This document shows, one piece after another, positions 8,391-17,763 of a stretch of DNA of 64,000 bases; position 1 is the first letter of the stretch; each line of letters opens with the position of its first letter. A program made the position numbers and the translations under genes. Source of the stretch: an uncultured Spirochaetales bacterium. Its GTDB lineage: Bacteria > Spirochaetota > Spirochaetia > Sphaerochaetales > Sphaerochaetaceae. The stretch is from positions 124,001-188,000 of the forward strand of contig CASENB010000023.1 of the NCBI GenBank assembly GCA_949289305.1, in the 5' to 3' direction. The notes beneath the pieces were generated by a model. It did no database searches, was not told where the DNA came from, and saw only the letters and a list, made by a program, of their open reading frames with translations.

Positions 8391-8667
8391 AAGAAGATAA
8401 AAAAGAAAGTATAATTTGTGTGAAAAACAGGGTACTTTCTCTTTATTTAGAATACCCTTTGTCCACTTTAGAAAAAGAAATCTACTAATAAATATTTTTT
8501 GTCTATTTATATTGACTAGTATGTTCTATTCAAATATTCGTCGTTAAAATTGCGATATATAGAAATATATTCGTAGTTAAAATTGTGATTATTATTTAAA
8601 TATTCGTCGTCAAAATAAAAATTTTTTATTGTAATTATCTATATTAAATAATATTATTTTAAGTGAT
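8391..8667 (+). promoter_or_regulatory. Promoter region of the DUF4143 ATPase gene with three 33-bp-phased repeats
   Basis: Three copies of a sequence with core ATATTCGTNGTNAAAAT stand at exactly 33-bp spacing: TATTCG begins at 8535, 8568 and 8601. The first two copies extend further (TTGCGAT / TTGTGAT). Just behind them are TTGTAA (8629-8634) and, 17 bp on, TATTAT (8652-8657), a plausible -35/-10 pair. Thirty-three bp equals about three helical turns, so a protein could bind all three on one face. Transcription would start only about 3-5 bases before the ATG. Confidence 0.6.
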
Positions 8668-10044
8668 ATGCTTAGACGAAAAATTAATGATATTTTATTA
8701 AAATGGAAATCTAATCCCAATAAACTCCCTCTTGTTGTAGAAGGTGCTAGACAGGTGGGGAAGACAACTTCAATTTTAACATTTGCTAATGAGAATTACA
8801 AAAGTATATATGATTTGAATTTCTTTCTTAACCCAGATTTACAATATATTTTTTCCGGGTCTCTAAATAGTGATGAAATTATTTTCCGTTTGTCTTTAAC
8901 ATTTCCTGATAAGACTATGGTGCCTGGGGATACGTTGATTTTTCTTGATGAGATACAGCATTGTCCAAATGCAAGAACTGCTTTGAAGTTTTTAGCACAC
9001 GATAATAGGTTTGATGTTATAGCATCTGGTTCTTTATTGGGAATTAATTATGCAGAAGTTCCATCGTTTCCCGTTGGATACACGGAAACTATTAAAATGT
9101 TTCCTCTTGATTTCGAAGAGTTTCTTTGGGCTATGGGGATAGGAAATAAAATCATAGATTCATTATACTCATGTTTTTTAGAACGTAGAGCTGTGGACCA
9201 ATATACTCATGAGTCAATGCTAAAATTCTTTTCACTTTACATTGTTATAGGTGGAATGCCTGCAGCAGTCAATCAATTTACAATTGTAAGAGATTATAAT
9301 TTAGTTAATAAGATTCATAGAAATATTCTTGATGGTTATAGAAAAGACGTTGTAAAGTATGCCAATGAGTCAGAGAAGAATAAAATAATACGATGTATGG
9401 AGTCCATACCTTCTCAACTTGCAAAAGACTATAAAAAATTTCAATATTCGGTGGTAGAAAAAGGAAGTGGATCAGCAAAGTATGGCGGAGCTCTTTTGTG
9501 GTTGAGAGACGCCGGTATCGTAAATTTTTGTAGGAATCTTTCTCTTCTCTCTCCTCCTTTAGAGGCCTATGCTATTGATAATGAATTTAAAGTGTACATG
9601 AATGATAATGGGCTTCTTGTTTCAATGTATGGATCTGATACTGCCAAAAGAATCATGGAAGGGGAGCTTGGAATTTTCAAAGGCGCTTTTTATGAGAATG
9701 CAATAGCAAATAGCTTATTGGCATTGAATCATAATTTATTTTATTTTTCCCCTTCTGATACTCTTGAGATCGATTTCATAATTAATTTTAGAGGAGAGCC
9801 ATGTCTGTTAGAAGTAAAAAGTGGAGAGAATACGAAATCTAAATCATTAAATACTGTTTTAAATAATGCTAAATATAATATTAGACAATCTATTAGGCTT
9901 TCGCGAAAAAATGTTGGGGAAGAAGGAAAAATATTGAGTATTCCTCTTTATATGGTTATGTTTTTGAAAAATGAAGTTGATAATAATTGGAGTAAAGATC
10001 TGCCCGATATAAATAAAATTTTAGCTCATTTAGTAGAAGACTGA
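8668..10044 (+). CDS. AAA-type ATPase with DUF4143 nuclease-like C-terminus
   Basis: A 458-residue protein of the widespread family of an AAA_14-type P-loop ATPase fused to a DUF4143 domain. Walker A is GARQVGKT (26-33) and Walker B LIFLDEIQ (about 91-98). The DUF4143 part from about 200 ends in a PD-(D/E)xK-like core, EIDFIINFRGEPCLLEVKSG (about 369-388), where Asp, Glu and Lys are in nuclease order. The cellular role of the family is unclear. The gene is richer in A+T than its neighbours and uses more AT-ending codons, as does the DNA around it, which suggests acquisition by transfer. No ribosome-binding site is visible. Confidence 0.85.
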   Translation: MLRRKINDILLKWKSNPNKLPLVVEGARQVGKTTSILTFANENYKSIYDLNFFLNPDLQYIFSGSLNSDEIIFRLSLTFPDKTMVPGDTLIFLDEIQHCPNARTALKFLAHDNRFDVIASGSLLGINYAEVPSFPVGYTETIKMFPLDFEEFLWAMGIGNKIIDSLYSCFLERRAVDQYTHESMLKFFSLYIVIGGMPAAVNQFTIVRDYNLVNKIHRNILDGYRKDVVKYANESEKNKIIRCMESIPSQLAKDYKKFQYSVVEKGSGSAKYGGALLWLRDAGIVNFCRNLSLLSPPLEAYAIDNEFKVYMNDNGLLVSMYGSDTAKRIMEGELGIFKGAFYENAIANSLLALNHNLFYFSPSDTLEIDFIINFRGEPCLLEVKSGENTKSKSLNTVLNNAKYNIRQSIRLSRKNVGEEGKILSIPLYMVMFLKNEVDNNWSKDLPDINKILAHLVED

Positions 10045-10451
10045 TAGAAAAACAAATTAAGATTAATAAGATAAGCAGTATTCAAGACAAGTCTGAATGC
10101 TTGTCCCTCTAAAACTCATTTTCTAGGTATAAGGTCTTTCCTGTCATTCTTGGCCTAAAAAGGAAAAGAGAATTTTCTTCAAGTAAGTCTTTTAATATAT
10201 TGCAATTATCTTTTTTTATCGGAATTATCGTTGATAATTCCGAGGCTAACTAGGAATTTTTTGAGATTTTTACGGACATAAACATGGAATATAGTAAGTA
10301 TATATAAGTAATAAAGTTCAATTATAAAAAGAATTAAATCATTATAGTGAATTTATGTTGCTTTTTCTGTAGTAATAAAAATTATTTAGATAACAGAAAG
10401 TATGTGACAGCATTGCATAAAGAATCATTTACTGTAACATACCCACTCGAT
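10045..10451. other. AT-rich gap with an 11-bp-arm palindrome
   Basis: This 407-bp gap behind the ATPase gene contains no gene. Its most striking item is a perfect palindrome, TCGGAATTATC (10219-10229), GTT, GATAATTCCGA (10233-10243), with a T-run before it but none after it, so it does not look like a terminator on either strand. A weaker repeat, GACAAG/CTTGTC, lies at 10086-10105. Confidence 0.45.
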
Positions 10452-10457
10452 TATAAT
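10452..10457 (+). promoter_or_regulatory. -10 box of ung, suggesting a leaderless mRNA
   Basis: TATAAT ends only six bases before the ung ATG at 10464. If this is the -10 element, transcription starts at or next to the start codon, which agrees with the absence of a Shine-Dalgarno sequence. The -35 (TTTACT near 10428) is weak. Confidence 0.5.
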
Positions 10458-10463
10458 TGAGTC

Positions 10464-11123
10464 ATGATAAAGGTAAATAACGATTGGCAGGGCTTCTTTG
10501 ACGAGGAACAGAAGAAAGATTATTATCTTGCGCTCCGAGAGTTTTTAAAAAGAGAGTATAGGACAAAGGTTGTCTATCCTAAGATGGGCGAGATATTCAA
10601 TGCGTTTTCTCTGACTCCGATAGAGAATGTCAAGGTCGTAATAGTCGGACAGGATCCGTATCATGAGCCAGGGGAGGCCATGGGGCTTTCGTTCTCTGTA
10701 AGAGAGGGGGTTAGGGTTCCGCCAAGTCTTCAGAATATAAAGAAAGAGATCGAGGATGAAGGTTTTGATACCTCCGCTTGGTCTTCTGATTTGACAAGAT
10801 GGGCTAAGCAGGGCGTTCTTTTATTAAACAGTACGCTGACTGTTGAGGCGCATAGGGCGAACTCCCATCAGGGCATGGGATGGGAGATATTAACAGACAG
10901 GGCGATTGAATTGCTAAATAGCGACAGCAGGGCTAAGGTGTTCATGCTCTGGGGCAGTTATGCTCGAAGCAAAAAAGCCTTAATTACGAACAGATCCCAT
11001 TTAGTATTAGAAAGCGCCCATCCAAGCCCCTTAAGCGCTTACAGGGGATTTTTTGGAAATGGGCACTTTAAAGCGTGTAATGATTTTCTCATAAGAGCAG
11101 GGGAGGCGCCTATTTCCTGGTAG
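10464..11123 (+). CDS. ung: Uracil-DNA glycosylase, family 1
   Basis: A 219-residue enzyme that removes uracil from DNA by cutting the glycosidic bond, starting base-excision repair. All family 1 motifs are present: GQDPYH with catalytic Asp64, the LLLNSTLTV uracil-binding strand (119-127; Asn122), and HPSPLSAYRGFF with His186. Length matches E. coli Ung (229). The last 14 bases overlap the 3' end of the convergent acyl-CoA synthetase gene, so the two transcripts must overlap. Confidence 0.97.
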   Translation: MIKVNNDWQGFFDEEQKKDYYLALREFLKREYRTKVVYPKMGEIFNAFSLTPIENVKVVIVGQDPYHEPGEAMGLSFSVREGVRVPPSLQNIKKEIEDEGFDTSAWSSDLTRWAKQGVLLLNSTLTVEAHRANSHQGMGWEILTDRAIELLNSDSRAKVFMLWGSYARSKKALITNRSHLVLESAHPSPLSAYRGFFGNGHFKACNDFLIRAGEAPISW

Positions 11124-12747
11124 TCTCTCTCAGCTCAGTCTTTCTTATCTTTCCGCTAATGGTCTTTGGCAGTTCGCTTACGAACTCAATCTGCCTTATC
11201 CACTTGTATTCGGAAAGTTCTGCGTTCGTCTTATCCCTGATGTCCTTCTCTAGCTCCGATGATGGCTCATACCCGTTTGCTAGAACGATGAACGCCTTTA
11301 TGGCCTGTCCTCTAAGAGGATCGTCAATTCCTACTACGGAGCATTCAAGGACCGCATCATGCTTTATAAGGTGGTTTTCAATTTCAAACGGTCCGATTCT
11401 GAATCCGCCGCTCTTGATTATGTCGTCAAAGCGTCCGTGGAACCAGAAATAGCCTTCCTCATCCTTCCATGCGGAGTCTCCAGTGTGATATACGCCGAGT
11501 CTCCATGCATTCTTATAGAGTTCTGGATCGTTCAGATAAGATGCGAATATTCCAATAGGCTTGACTCCGTTTTCTGGAACTATTACGATTTCTCCGATCT
11601 CTCCTGTTTCAACTTCGTTTCCCTCGTTATCTACGAGCTTAAGGTTGTAAAGGGGAGAGCATACGCCCATCGATCCTTCTTTATTTTTTATTCCTTTGAA
11701 GTTCGCGCTTAAAAGCGTCGTCTCTGTCTGTCCATATCCTTCGTTTAAGTAAAGGCCTGTCTTCTCATAGAATTTCTTGAATATCTCAGGATTGAGGTAT
11801 TCGCCAGCCGTAGAAGCGCTCTTTAGGCTTGGCATTGCCGGCGCTCCCTTCTTTACAAGATATCGGTACACCGTCGGAGGCGCGCAGAAAGACGTAACGC
11901 CGTATTTGTTTATTACTTGCGTAAGCATCTTAGGATCGAATGCGTCAAAGTCATATACCATGACAGCTGATCCAACAAGCCACTGTCCGTACATCTTTCC
12001 CCAGCTTGCCTTTGCCCATCCTGTCTCTGCGACAGTAAAGTGAAGACCGCCATCAATCGCCCTCTGCCAGTATTTTGCAGTTACGATATGCGCAAGAGGA
12101 TAAGAGAAGTCATGGATTACGCCTTTAGGATATCCAGTGGTTCCAGATGTGAAATACATCATCATGCTGTCTTTCACATTCGTCTCAATTCTTTCAAGCT
12201 CGTCAGAACACGTATCTTTCAGCTTATTGAGGTTTATAAAGCCCTCTTCGTCTTTTGTCGATGCAAGTATTGCCGTCTTTCCGCTTTTTTCAAGAGCCTC
12301 AAGTATTCTTTTGGGAACGCCGTTTTCTTCCGTCGTGACTACGGCTTTGATGTCTGCCGTATTGAAACGGTATTTGAAATCATCGACTCTGAGCATGTGC
12401 GTGACAGGCACCATGACGGCTCCGATCTTGTTAAGGGCTACAGATATGAACCAGTATTCGTAGTGCCTCTTTAAGCAGAGCATTACATAGTCGCCTTTCT
12501 TGATTCCCAAAGAGAGCAGGGCGTTTGCGTACCTGTTGGATTGCTTAGATACGTCTTCGAATGAGAATATGTGCTCCTCTTCTAATGCGTTGCACCATAC
12601 GATCGCTCTTTTTTTAGGTTCTTCTTTTGCAATGGCGTCTACGACGTCGTATGCGAAATTGAAGTTGTCTTCGTATTTTATATCGATCTTTTTCAGCGCG
12701 CCGTTCTCATCTTCCTCTACGCTGCAAAATTTTTCATATATGCTCAT
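11110..12747 (-). CDS. Acyl-CoA synthetase, AMP-forming (ACSM/acetate-CoA ligase-like)
   Basis: A 545-residue ANL-superfamily ligase that activates a carboxylic acid with ATP and joins it to CoA. The P-loop is YFTSGTTGYPKGVIHD, motif A5 is GYGQTETT, the hinge region is WFHGRFDDIIKSGGFRIGPFEIE and the C-terminal catalytic Lys lies in PKTISGKIRKTELRE. The sequence is closest to medium-chain acyl-CoA synthetases. It is the last gene of the fatty-acid operon, 14 bp behind accA, so it may activate exogenous fatty acids or branched starter acids; the substrate is not established. Confidence 0.88.
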   Translation of the reverse strand: MSIYEKFCSVEEDENGALKKIDIKYEDNFNFAYDVVDAIAKEEPKKRAIVWCNALEEEHIFSFEDVSKQSNRYANALLSLGIKKGDYVMLCLKRHYEYWFISVALNKIGAVMVPVTHMLRVDDFKYRFNTADIKAVVTTEENGVPKRILEALEKSGKTAILASTKDEEGFINLNKLKDTCSDELERIETNVKDSMMMYFTSGTTGYPKGVIHDFSYPLAHIVTAKYWQRAIDGGLHFTVAETGWAKASWGKMYGQWLVGSAVMVYDFDAFDPKMLTQVINKYGVTSFCAPPTVYRYLVKKGAPAMPSLKSASTAGEYLNPEIFKKFYEKTGLYLNEGYGQTETTLLSANFKGIKNKEGSMGVCSPLYNLKLVDNEGNEVETGEIGEIVIVPENGVKPIGIFASYLNDPELYKNAWRLGVYHTGDSAWKDEEGYFWFHGRFDDIIKSGGFRIGPFEIENHLIKHDAVLECSVVGIDDPLRGQAIKAFIVLANGYEPSSELEKDIRDKTNAELSEYKWIRQIEFVSELPKTISGKIRKTELRETTRK

Positions 12748-12761
12748 TATTTTGTTTTCCT

Positions 12762-13523
12762 CTAAAACGCTCTGAACCTCTTAAAGCGTGCTTCTTTGTA
12801 GTCCTTTTCTGCCCTTATGGTTTTTATCTCATTATAGATGTCTTCCTTAAGCTGTCTGTAAAAGGACTCTGTGCCTATCTCGTCCTCGCTTATCACTTTC
12901 TCTGTGAAACCGAATGAAAGCGCATCTTCTGCTGTTATTTTCAGGCATTCTGCAGCCTCTGCCGCCTTTTTGCTGTCTTTAAACAGAATGCTTGCGCATC
13001 CCTCAGGGGATATGACGGAATATACTGAGTTTTCAAGCATCCATACCCTGTCTGCAACTGCAAGACCGAGGGCTCCGCCGCTTCCTCCCTCTCCGATGAG
13101 GATTGAAATTATTGGAACGTTTAAATCCATCATTTCAACGAGGTTTGTGGCAATTGCCTCGCCTTCGCCCCTTTCTTCAGCTTCAACTCCGCAAAATGCG
13201 CCTGCCGTGTCTACTAATGTGATTACAGGACGATTGAACTTCTCAGCCTGCTTCATAAGCCTTAATGCCTTTCTGTAGCCTTCAGGACTTGCAGATCCGA
13301 AATTCCTCATAGTGCGTTCTGCCGCCGTCCGTCCTTTTTCGATTCCGATAACAGTTACGCTCATATCGCCAAGCATTGCAATTCCGGCTACGATCGCTTC
13401 ATCGTCTTTTGCTCTTCTGTCTCCATGGAATTCTATGAAGGAGGTGAAGATGTTGTTTATATAGCTTAGTGCAGTAGGACGGGATGATGATCTTGCGATT
13501 TTCACTCTATCATAAGCTTTCAT
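12762..13523 (-). CDS. accA: Acetyl-CoA carboxylase carboxyltransferase, alpha subunit
   Basis: A 253-residue crotonase-fold subunit that, with AccD, moves the carboxyl group from carboxybiotin to acetyl-CoA to give malonyl-CoA. It shows [21 protein letters not shown], a glycine-rich oxyanion region with [27 protein letters not shown], and [20 protein letters not shown]. It lacks about 60 N-terminal residues of the E. coli protein, as Gram-positive and Thermotoga-like forms do. Its start overlaps the end of accD by 14 bp. Confidence 0.95.
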   Translation of the reverse strand: MKAYDRVKIARSSSRPTALSYINNIFTSFIEFHGDRRAKDDEAIVAGIAMLGDMSVTVIGIEKGRTAAERTMRNFGSASPEGYRKALRLMKQAEKFNRPVITLVDTAGAFCGVEAEERGEGEAIATNLVEMMDLNVPIISILIGEGGSGGALGLAVADRVWMLENSVYSVISPEGCASILFKDSKKAAEAAECLKITAEDALSFGFTEKVISEDEIGTESFYRQLKEDIYNEIKTIRAEKDYKEARFKRFRAF

Positions 13524-14355
13524 CTTTTCCCCCTTGGTGCATCAAAAGTATTGTTTTCAGACTGTATCTCAAATCCTTTCTGTGAATGATCTTGTCGACA
13601 AACCCGCACTTAAGAAGGAACTCCGATCTTTGAAATCCTTTTGGAAGCTCGCTCTTTATGGTTTGTTCGATTACCCTCTTTCCCGCAAAGCCGATTAAAG
13701 CGCCAGGCTCGGAAAGAATTATGTCGGCCTGCATTGCAAACGATGCGGTAACTCCTCCTGTGGTAGGATCCGTGAGCACTGCGATATAGAGCAAGCCGTC
13801 GTTAGAGTGTTTTTTTACAGCTCCGCTGACTTTCGCCATCTGCATGAGGGACATAAGCCCTTCCTGCATTCTTGCTCCTCCCGATGCGGTAAAACCTATA
13901 ACGGGGAGCTTATGCTCTCTTGCATACTCGAAAAGACGGGTTATCTTTTCTCCTGTGACACGTCCCATGCTTCCCATCATAAAGAGGCTTTCCATTATGA
14001 ATACTGCTGCCTCGATTCCATCGATGCTCGCTTTTCCAACTATTACGGATTCTTCCTCTCCGCTAGCCTTTCTAGCCTTAGCAAGCTTATCCTCATAGCC
14101 AGGGAAGGAGAGTATGTCCTCTGTTCTTAGATCTGTGAACAATTCGTCAAAGCTGTCGAAGAACATTTCAGCTCTTTCTCGCGCTTTTATGCGGAAATGG
14201 TAGCCGCAAGAGCATGTCTTGTATTGCGAAATATCTTTCTCTTTCAGCGTTTTGTGGCAGTTAGGGCAGACGATCTCATCTTCTGGAAGATTGATCTTCT
14301 CCCTTCCTTCCTTTTCTAATTCATTTCCCGGTTTTACGTGGAAAAAATTAATCAC
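13510..14355 (-). CDS. accD: Acetyl-CoA carboxylase carboxyltransferase, beta subunit
   Basis: A 281-residue partner of AccA. The N-terminal zinc ribbon begins CPNC (about 31-34), but the second knuckle reads TCSCGYHF, Cys-x-Cys instead of the usual Cys-x2-Cys, so the zinc site may be altered. The crotonase core is intact: [20 protein letters not shown] and [20 protein letters not shown], then [15 protein letters not shown]. Overlaps of 8 bp with accC and 14 bp with accA point to translational coupling, which would help keep the two subunits equal. Confidence 0.95.
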   Translation of the reverse strand: MINFFHVKPGNELEKEGREKINLPEDEIVCPNCHKTLKEKDISQYKTCSCGYHFRIKARERAEMFFDSFDELFTDLRTEDILSFPGYEDKLAKARKASGEEESVIVGKASIDGIEAAVFIMESLFMMGSMGRVTGEKITRLFEYAREHKLPVIGFTASGGARMQEGLMSLMQMAKVSGAVKKHSNDGLLYIAVLTDPTTGGVTASFAMQADIILSEPGALIGFAGKRVIEQTIKSELPKGFQRSEFLLKCGFVDKIIHRKDLRYSLKTILLMHQGGKDESL

Positions 14356-15661
14356 TTACTTCCTCCAGCGTTCTAGTATCGTAAGAGCCGTCTATGAAAC
14401 TTCTGCTTTGAAGAATCCTCAGCTGCTCTTCGATGTTCGTCTTGACTCCGATGATCTGAAGTTCGCATAGATACGCTCTCATTTTTCTTATGGCTTCATC
14501 CCTGTTTTGGGCATAGACTATGAGTTTGCCTATCATTGAATCATAATAGGGGCTTACTTCAGCGCCTTTTTCCAAGAACGTGTCGAATCTTACGAAAGGG
14601 CCCCCTGGAATGTGCATCTCTTCGATGACTCCCGTGGATCTCGCATTGATTCTGCATTCTATGGCAGAGCCTTTCGTCCTTATGTCTTTATTAGTAAATG
14701 AAAGCGGAATTCCCGCTGCAATTCTTATCTGCCATTTTACAATGTCTATGGATGAGAGGATCTCGCTTACAGGATGTTCAACCTGAAGACGCACGTTCAT
14801 CTCCATGAAATAGAATTTCCTATCTTCAGATAACAAGAACTCGAGAGTTCCTGCGTTTCTATATCCCATCTTGATCGTTGCAACGCGGACCTTCTCCATC
14901 AGCTCTTTTCTCTCTTGCTCCGTCACTTTCGCACTAGGGCTCTCTTCGATAAGCTTCTGATGGTTTCTCTGCATAGAGCAGTCGCGCTCGGCAAAACTCA
15001 CGGCGTTGCCAAATTCATCTGCAAGAACCTGAACTTCTATGTGGCTTGAGGCGACTATGTATTTCTCTATATAGAGAGCGCCGTCTGCAAAGCTCTGCTC
15101 TGCTTCAGCTTTTGCAAGAGGGTAGAGCTTTTTAAGCTCTTCTTCGCCGTTTATGAGCCTGATTCCTCTGCCTCCGCCTCCGCTTCTTGCTTTAAGCATC
15201 ACAGGATATCCGATTTTCTCTGCTTCTTTTACTGCCTCTTCAAGGTTTTCTAGCGCTTTTGTTCCAGGGATGGTGTCAAGACCGGCATCGCAAGCGATTT
15301 CTTTCATCTTGGTTTTATCGCTAAGGCGGTGCATTATCTCAGCCGTCGGGCCGATGAACGCAATCCCGTTTTCTTCGCAAAGGCGTGCGAACTCTTCGTT
15401 TTCTGAGAGGAAGCCGTAGCCTGGATGTATGGCTTTTGCTCCAGTCATCAGAGCCGCGCTTATGATCCTGTCGGCTCTTAAATAGCTTTCTTGCGCATTG
15501 CCAGGCCCTATGCAGACGCTTTCGTCTGCAAGGAAGCGGTGAAGTGAATTCTTATCTGCCTCAGAGTAGACTGCGACGCTGCTGATTCCCATCTCGCTAA
15601 GTGCTCTGATGATTCTGACCGCAATCTCTCCTCTGTTTGCTATTAAGATTTTTGAGAACAT
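14348..15661 (-). CDS. accC: Biotin carboxylase subunit of acetyl-CoA carboxylase
   Basis: A 437-residue ATP-grasp enzyme that carboxylates biotin on AccB using ATP and bicarbonate. It starts KILIANRGEIAVRIIRAL and carries the glycine-rich ATP loop KARSGGGGRGIRL, the ATP-grasp strand FAERDCSMQRNHQKLIEE and the active-site segment MNVRLQVEHPVSE. The protein is about 10 residues shorter than E. coli AccC (449). Its start overlaps the end of fabZ by 19 bp. Confidence 0.96.
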   Translation of the reverse strand: MFSKILIANRGEIAVRIIRALSEMGISSVAVYSEADKNSLHRFLADESVCIGPGNAQESYLRADRIISAALMTGAKAIHPGYGFLSENEEFARLCEENGIAFIGPTAEIMHRLSDKTKMKEIACDAGLDTIPGTKALENLEEAVKEAEKIGYPVMLKARSGGGGRGIRLINGEEELKKLYPLAKAEAEQSFADGALYIEKYIVASSHIEVQVLADEFGNAVSFAERDCSMQRNHQKLIEESPSAKVTEQERKELMEKVRVATIKMGYRNAGTLEFLLSEDRKFYFMEMNVRLQVEHPVSEILSSIDIVKWQIRIAAGIPLSFTNKDIRTKGSAIECRINARSTGVIEEMHIPGGPFVRFDTFLEKGAEVSPYYDSMIGKLIVYAQNRDEAIRKMRAYLCELQIIGVKTNIEEQLRILQSRSFIDGSYDTRTLEEVSD

Positions 15662-16083
15662 ATATCACTCTTGTCTGCTAAGGCAAATGAATAGGTTGCC
15701 TTGATCTTAAGCTCGCCGTCAACATATCCTTCGCCCTCTGCGAAATAGAAGGCGCCCATGTTTCTTGTTATACGGCACTTTGTCTCGAATTTGTCTCCAG
15801 GAAGGACGGGTTTTTTAAATTTGACCTTATCCAGTCCTGCATAAAGCGCGATTTTTCCATCTTGCATCTTATCTTTTAAAAGTATGCATGTGCTTTGCGC
15901 AAGAATTTCGCACAGTATTACGCCTGGAACGATTTTAAAGTCTGGAAAGTGCCCGTCAAGGAAGAACTCGTCGCCCCTGACGTTATAGATTCCGTGAGCC
16001 TCTCCGTCTTCTTCATAAACCTCGTCTAATAGGAGCATGCTGTTTCTATGCGGTAAGATCTCCATTATCTGAGATTTGTTCAT
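15643..16083 (-). CDS. fabZ: 3-hydroxyacyl-ACP dehydratase
   Basis: A 146-residue hot-dog-fold enzyme that dehydrates 3-hydroxyacyl-ACP to trans-2-enoyl-ACP. The N-terminal ILPHRNSMLLLDEV and the active-site block GHFPDFKIVPGVILCEILAQS, with His45 and Glu59, are typical of FabZ. It lies between accB and accC, with a 4-bp ATGA overlap with accB. No fabA or fabM is present in the window, so the route to unsaturated acids is not shown here. Confidence 0.94.
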   Translation of the reverse strand: MNKSQIMEILPHRNSMLLLDEVYEEDGEAHGIYNVRGDEFFLDGHFPDFKIVPGVILCEILAQSTCILLKDKMQDGKIALYAGLDKVKFKKPVLPGDKFETKCRITRNMGAFYFAEGEGYVDGELKIKATYSFALADKSDICSQKS

Positions 16084-16511
16084 TTTGCCCTCCTGTAGAG
16101 AAAGAGCGGGGTTCCGTATTCGACGTTGGAACCGCTTTTAACGAGGATCTTTTCAATAAATCCGTCGTCCTCTGCTTTGATCTCGTTCATCAGCTTCATT
16201 GCTTCGATTATGCAGATCGTATCTCCTTTTCTGAACTCAGATCCGACCTTTACATAATCTTCCTTGTCTTCTGCGCTAGAAGAATAGAAGACGCCGACCA
16301 TAGGGCTTTTGATCTGGGCAAGGTTTTCGTTAGTGCTTTTTTCTTCTTCTTCAGATTTTACAGGTTCTGATGCTACTGCAGATGAAGGTGCGGCCTGTGA
16401 CGTGAAGGCCCTCTCCATTCTGAACGTCTTATTTCCGTCTTTTACTTCGAATGCGCTTAATCCAAGCTCCTTCATCAGCGCTCCGTATTGCTTCAGTTCG
16501 TTTAAGTCCAT
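16080..16511 (-). CDS. accB: Biotin carboxyl carrier protein of acetyl-CoA carboxylase
   Basis: A 143-residue carrier with a helical N-terminus, a flexible Ala/Ser/Glu-rich linker (about 36-63) and the C-terminal biotinyl domain. The biotin-accepting Lys106 sits in IEAMKLMNEIKAE. The protein shuttles carboxyl groups between AccC and AccAD. It begins only one base behind fabF and overlaps fabZ by 4 bp, so it is deep within the operon. Confidence 0.95.
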   Translation of the reverse strand: MDLNELKQYGALMKELGLSAFEVKDGNKTFRMERAFTSQAAPSSAVASEPVKSEEEEKSTNENLAQIKSPMVGVFYSSSAEDKEDYVKVGSEFRKGDTICIIEAMKLMNEIKAEDDGFIEKILVKSGSNVEYGTPLFLYRRAK

Positions 16512-16512
16512 A

Positions 16513-17754
16513 TCAAATCCTCCTAAAAGCGAGGGTGGCGTTGTGTCCGCCGAAACCTAATGAGTTGGATAGGGCAAGCGTGATATCCCTCTTTACAGCC
16601 TTTAGCGGCGCATAATCGAGATCGCACTCCTCATCCTTTTCAAGAAGGTTGATCGTAGGTGGAATGATTCCAGTCGCAAGAGCTTTGATAGCTGCAATAG
16701 CTTCGACTGCACCGGCTGCTCCTAGCATATGGCCTGTCATGCTCTTAGTGCTGCTGATAATAGATCTTCTTGCAGCTTCTTCTCCGAGCGAATGCTTGAT
16801 AGCCAGGGTTTCTGCTTTGTCGTTCAAAGGAGTTCCTGTTCCGTGCGCGTTGATGTAAACGCTGTCGCTATCTGTATATCCTGCTTCGCTGAGCGCAAGG
16901 CTCATCGCCTTTCTTGCGCCTTCTGCATCGCCTCTTGGCGCTGTCATATGGTACGCATCGCTCGTAGCGCCATATCCTACGGCCTCTGCTATGATTGTCG
17001 CGCCTCTCTTTTTAGCGTGCTCATACTCTTCAAGAACAAGTGCTCCGCCGCCTTCTGCGATTACAAATCCTGCTCTTCTCTTATCAAAAGGAAGGGAGGC
17101 TGCATTCTTGTCTGTTGCCGTAGATAGGGCCTGCATGTTAATAAAGCCGGCAACACCTACATCGCAAATAGATGCTTCGCTTCCTCCTGTTATTACCGCG
17201 TCGGCATAACCATGCCTTATAAGCCTGATCGCCTCTCCGATTGCGTTAGATCCAGATGCGCATGCCGTTACTGCCGGCATAGCCTGTCCCATCGCCTGGA
17301 ACTTGATAGAAATAAGGCCTGATGCCATGTTTGCAATAAGCATTGGAACGAAATACGGAGATACTCTGCTTGGCCCTCTCTTTAAAAGAGTGTTGTACTC
17401 TTTTGTGAAAGATGACATTCCTCCGATTCCGGATCCGAAATATACTGCGAATCTGTCAGGATCGATATTGCCCATGATGCCGCTCTGCTCTACGGCTTCT
17501 GTCGCTGCTGCTATAGCAAACTGCGCATACCTGTCTGTCTTTAGCGCATCGGCTTTATCCATATAATCTCTAGGATTGAAGTCCTTGACTTCTCCGTCGA
17601 GCTTTGCTTTGAAGTCTGTCGCGTCAAAAAGCGTGATTTCGTCTATTCCATTTACGCCGTTAATGAGGTTTTCCCAGAGCTCGCTAACGCTCTTTCCAAT
17701 AGGGGTGATAGCTCCCATGCCTGTAACGACTACTCTTCTATTTGTGCTTTGCAT
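16513..17754 (-). CDS. fabF: Beta-ketoacyl-ACP synthase II
   Basis: A 413-residue thiolase-fold condensing enzyme that elongates acyl-ACP with malonyl-ACP. The Cys-His-His triad is present: Cys165 (VTACASGSNAIGEA), His304 (NAHGTGTPLNDKAE) and His342 (STKSMTGHMLGAAGA). The start RRVVVTGMGAITPIG is characteristic. Length equals E. coli FabF (413). No fabH initiating enzyme is seen in this window, so initiation must be encoded elsewhere or be done by decarboxylation of malonyl-ACP. Confidence 0.97.
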   Translation of the reverse strand: MQSTNRRVVVTGMGAITPIGKSVSELWENLINGVNGIDEITLFDATDFKAKLDGEVKDFNPRDYMDKADALKTDRYAQFAIAAATEAVEQSGIMGNIDPDRFAVYFGSGIGGMSSFTKEYNTLLKRGPSRVSPYFVPMLIANMASGLISIKFQAMGQAMPAVTACASGSNAIGEAIRLIRHGYADAVITGGSEASICDVGVAGFINMQALSTATDKNAASLPFDKRRAGFVIAEGGGALVLEEYEHAKKRGATIIAEAVGYGATSDAYHMTAPRGDAEGARKAMSLALSEAGYTDSDSVYINAHGTGTPLNDKAETLAIKHSLGEEAARRSIISSTKSMTGHMLGAAGAVEAIAAIKALATGIIPPTINLLEKDEECDLDYAPLKAVKRDITLALSNSLGFGGHNATLAFRRI

Positions 17755-17763
17755 ATCTTCTCC

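Noticed and set aside
8535..8606. CRISPR-like array
   Set aside because: Three units at 33-bp spacing were considered, but the repeats extend across the whole period, there are no distinct spacers and no cas genes.
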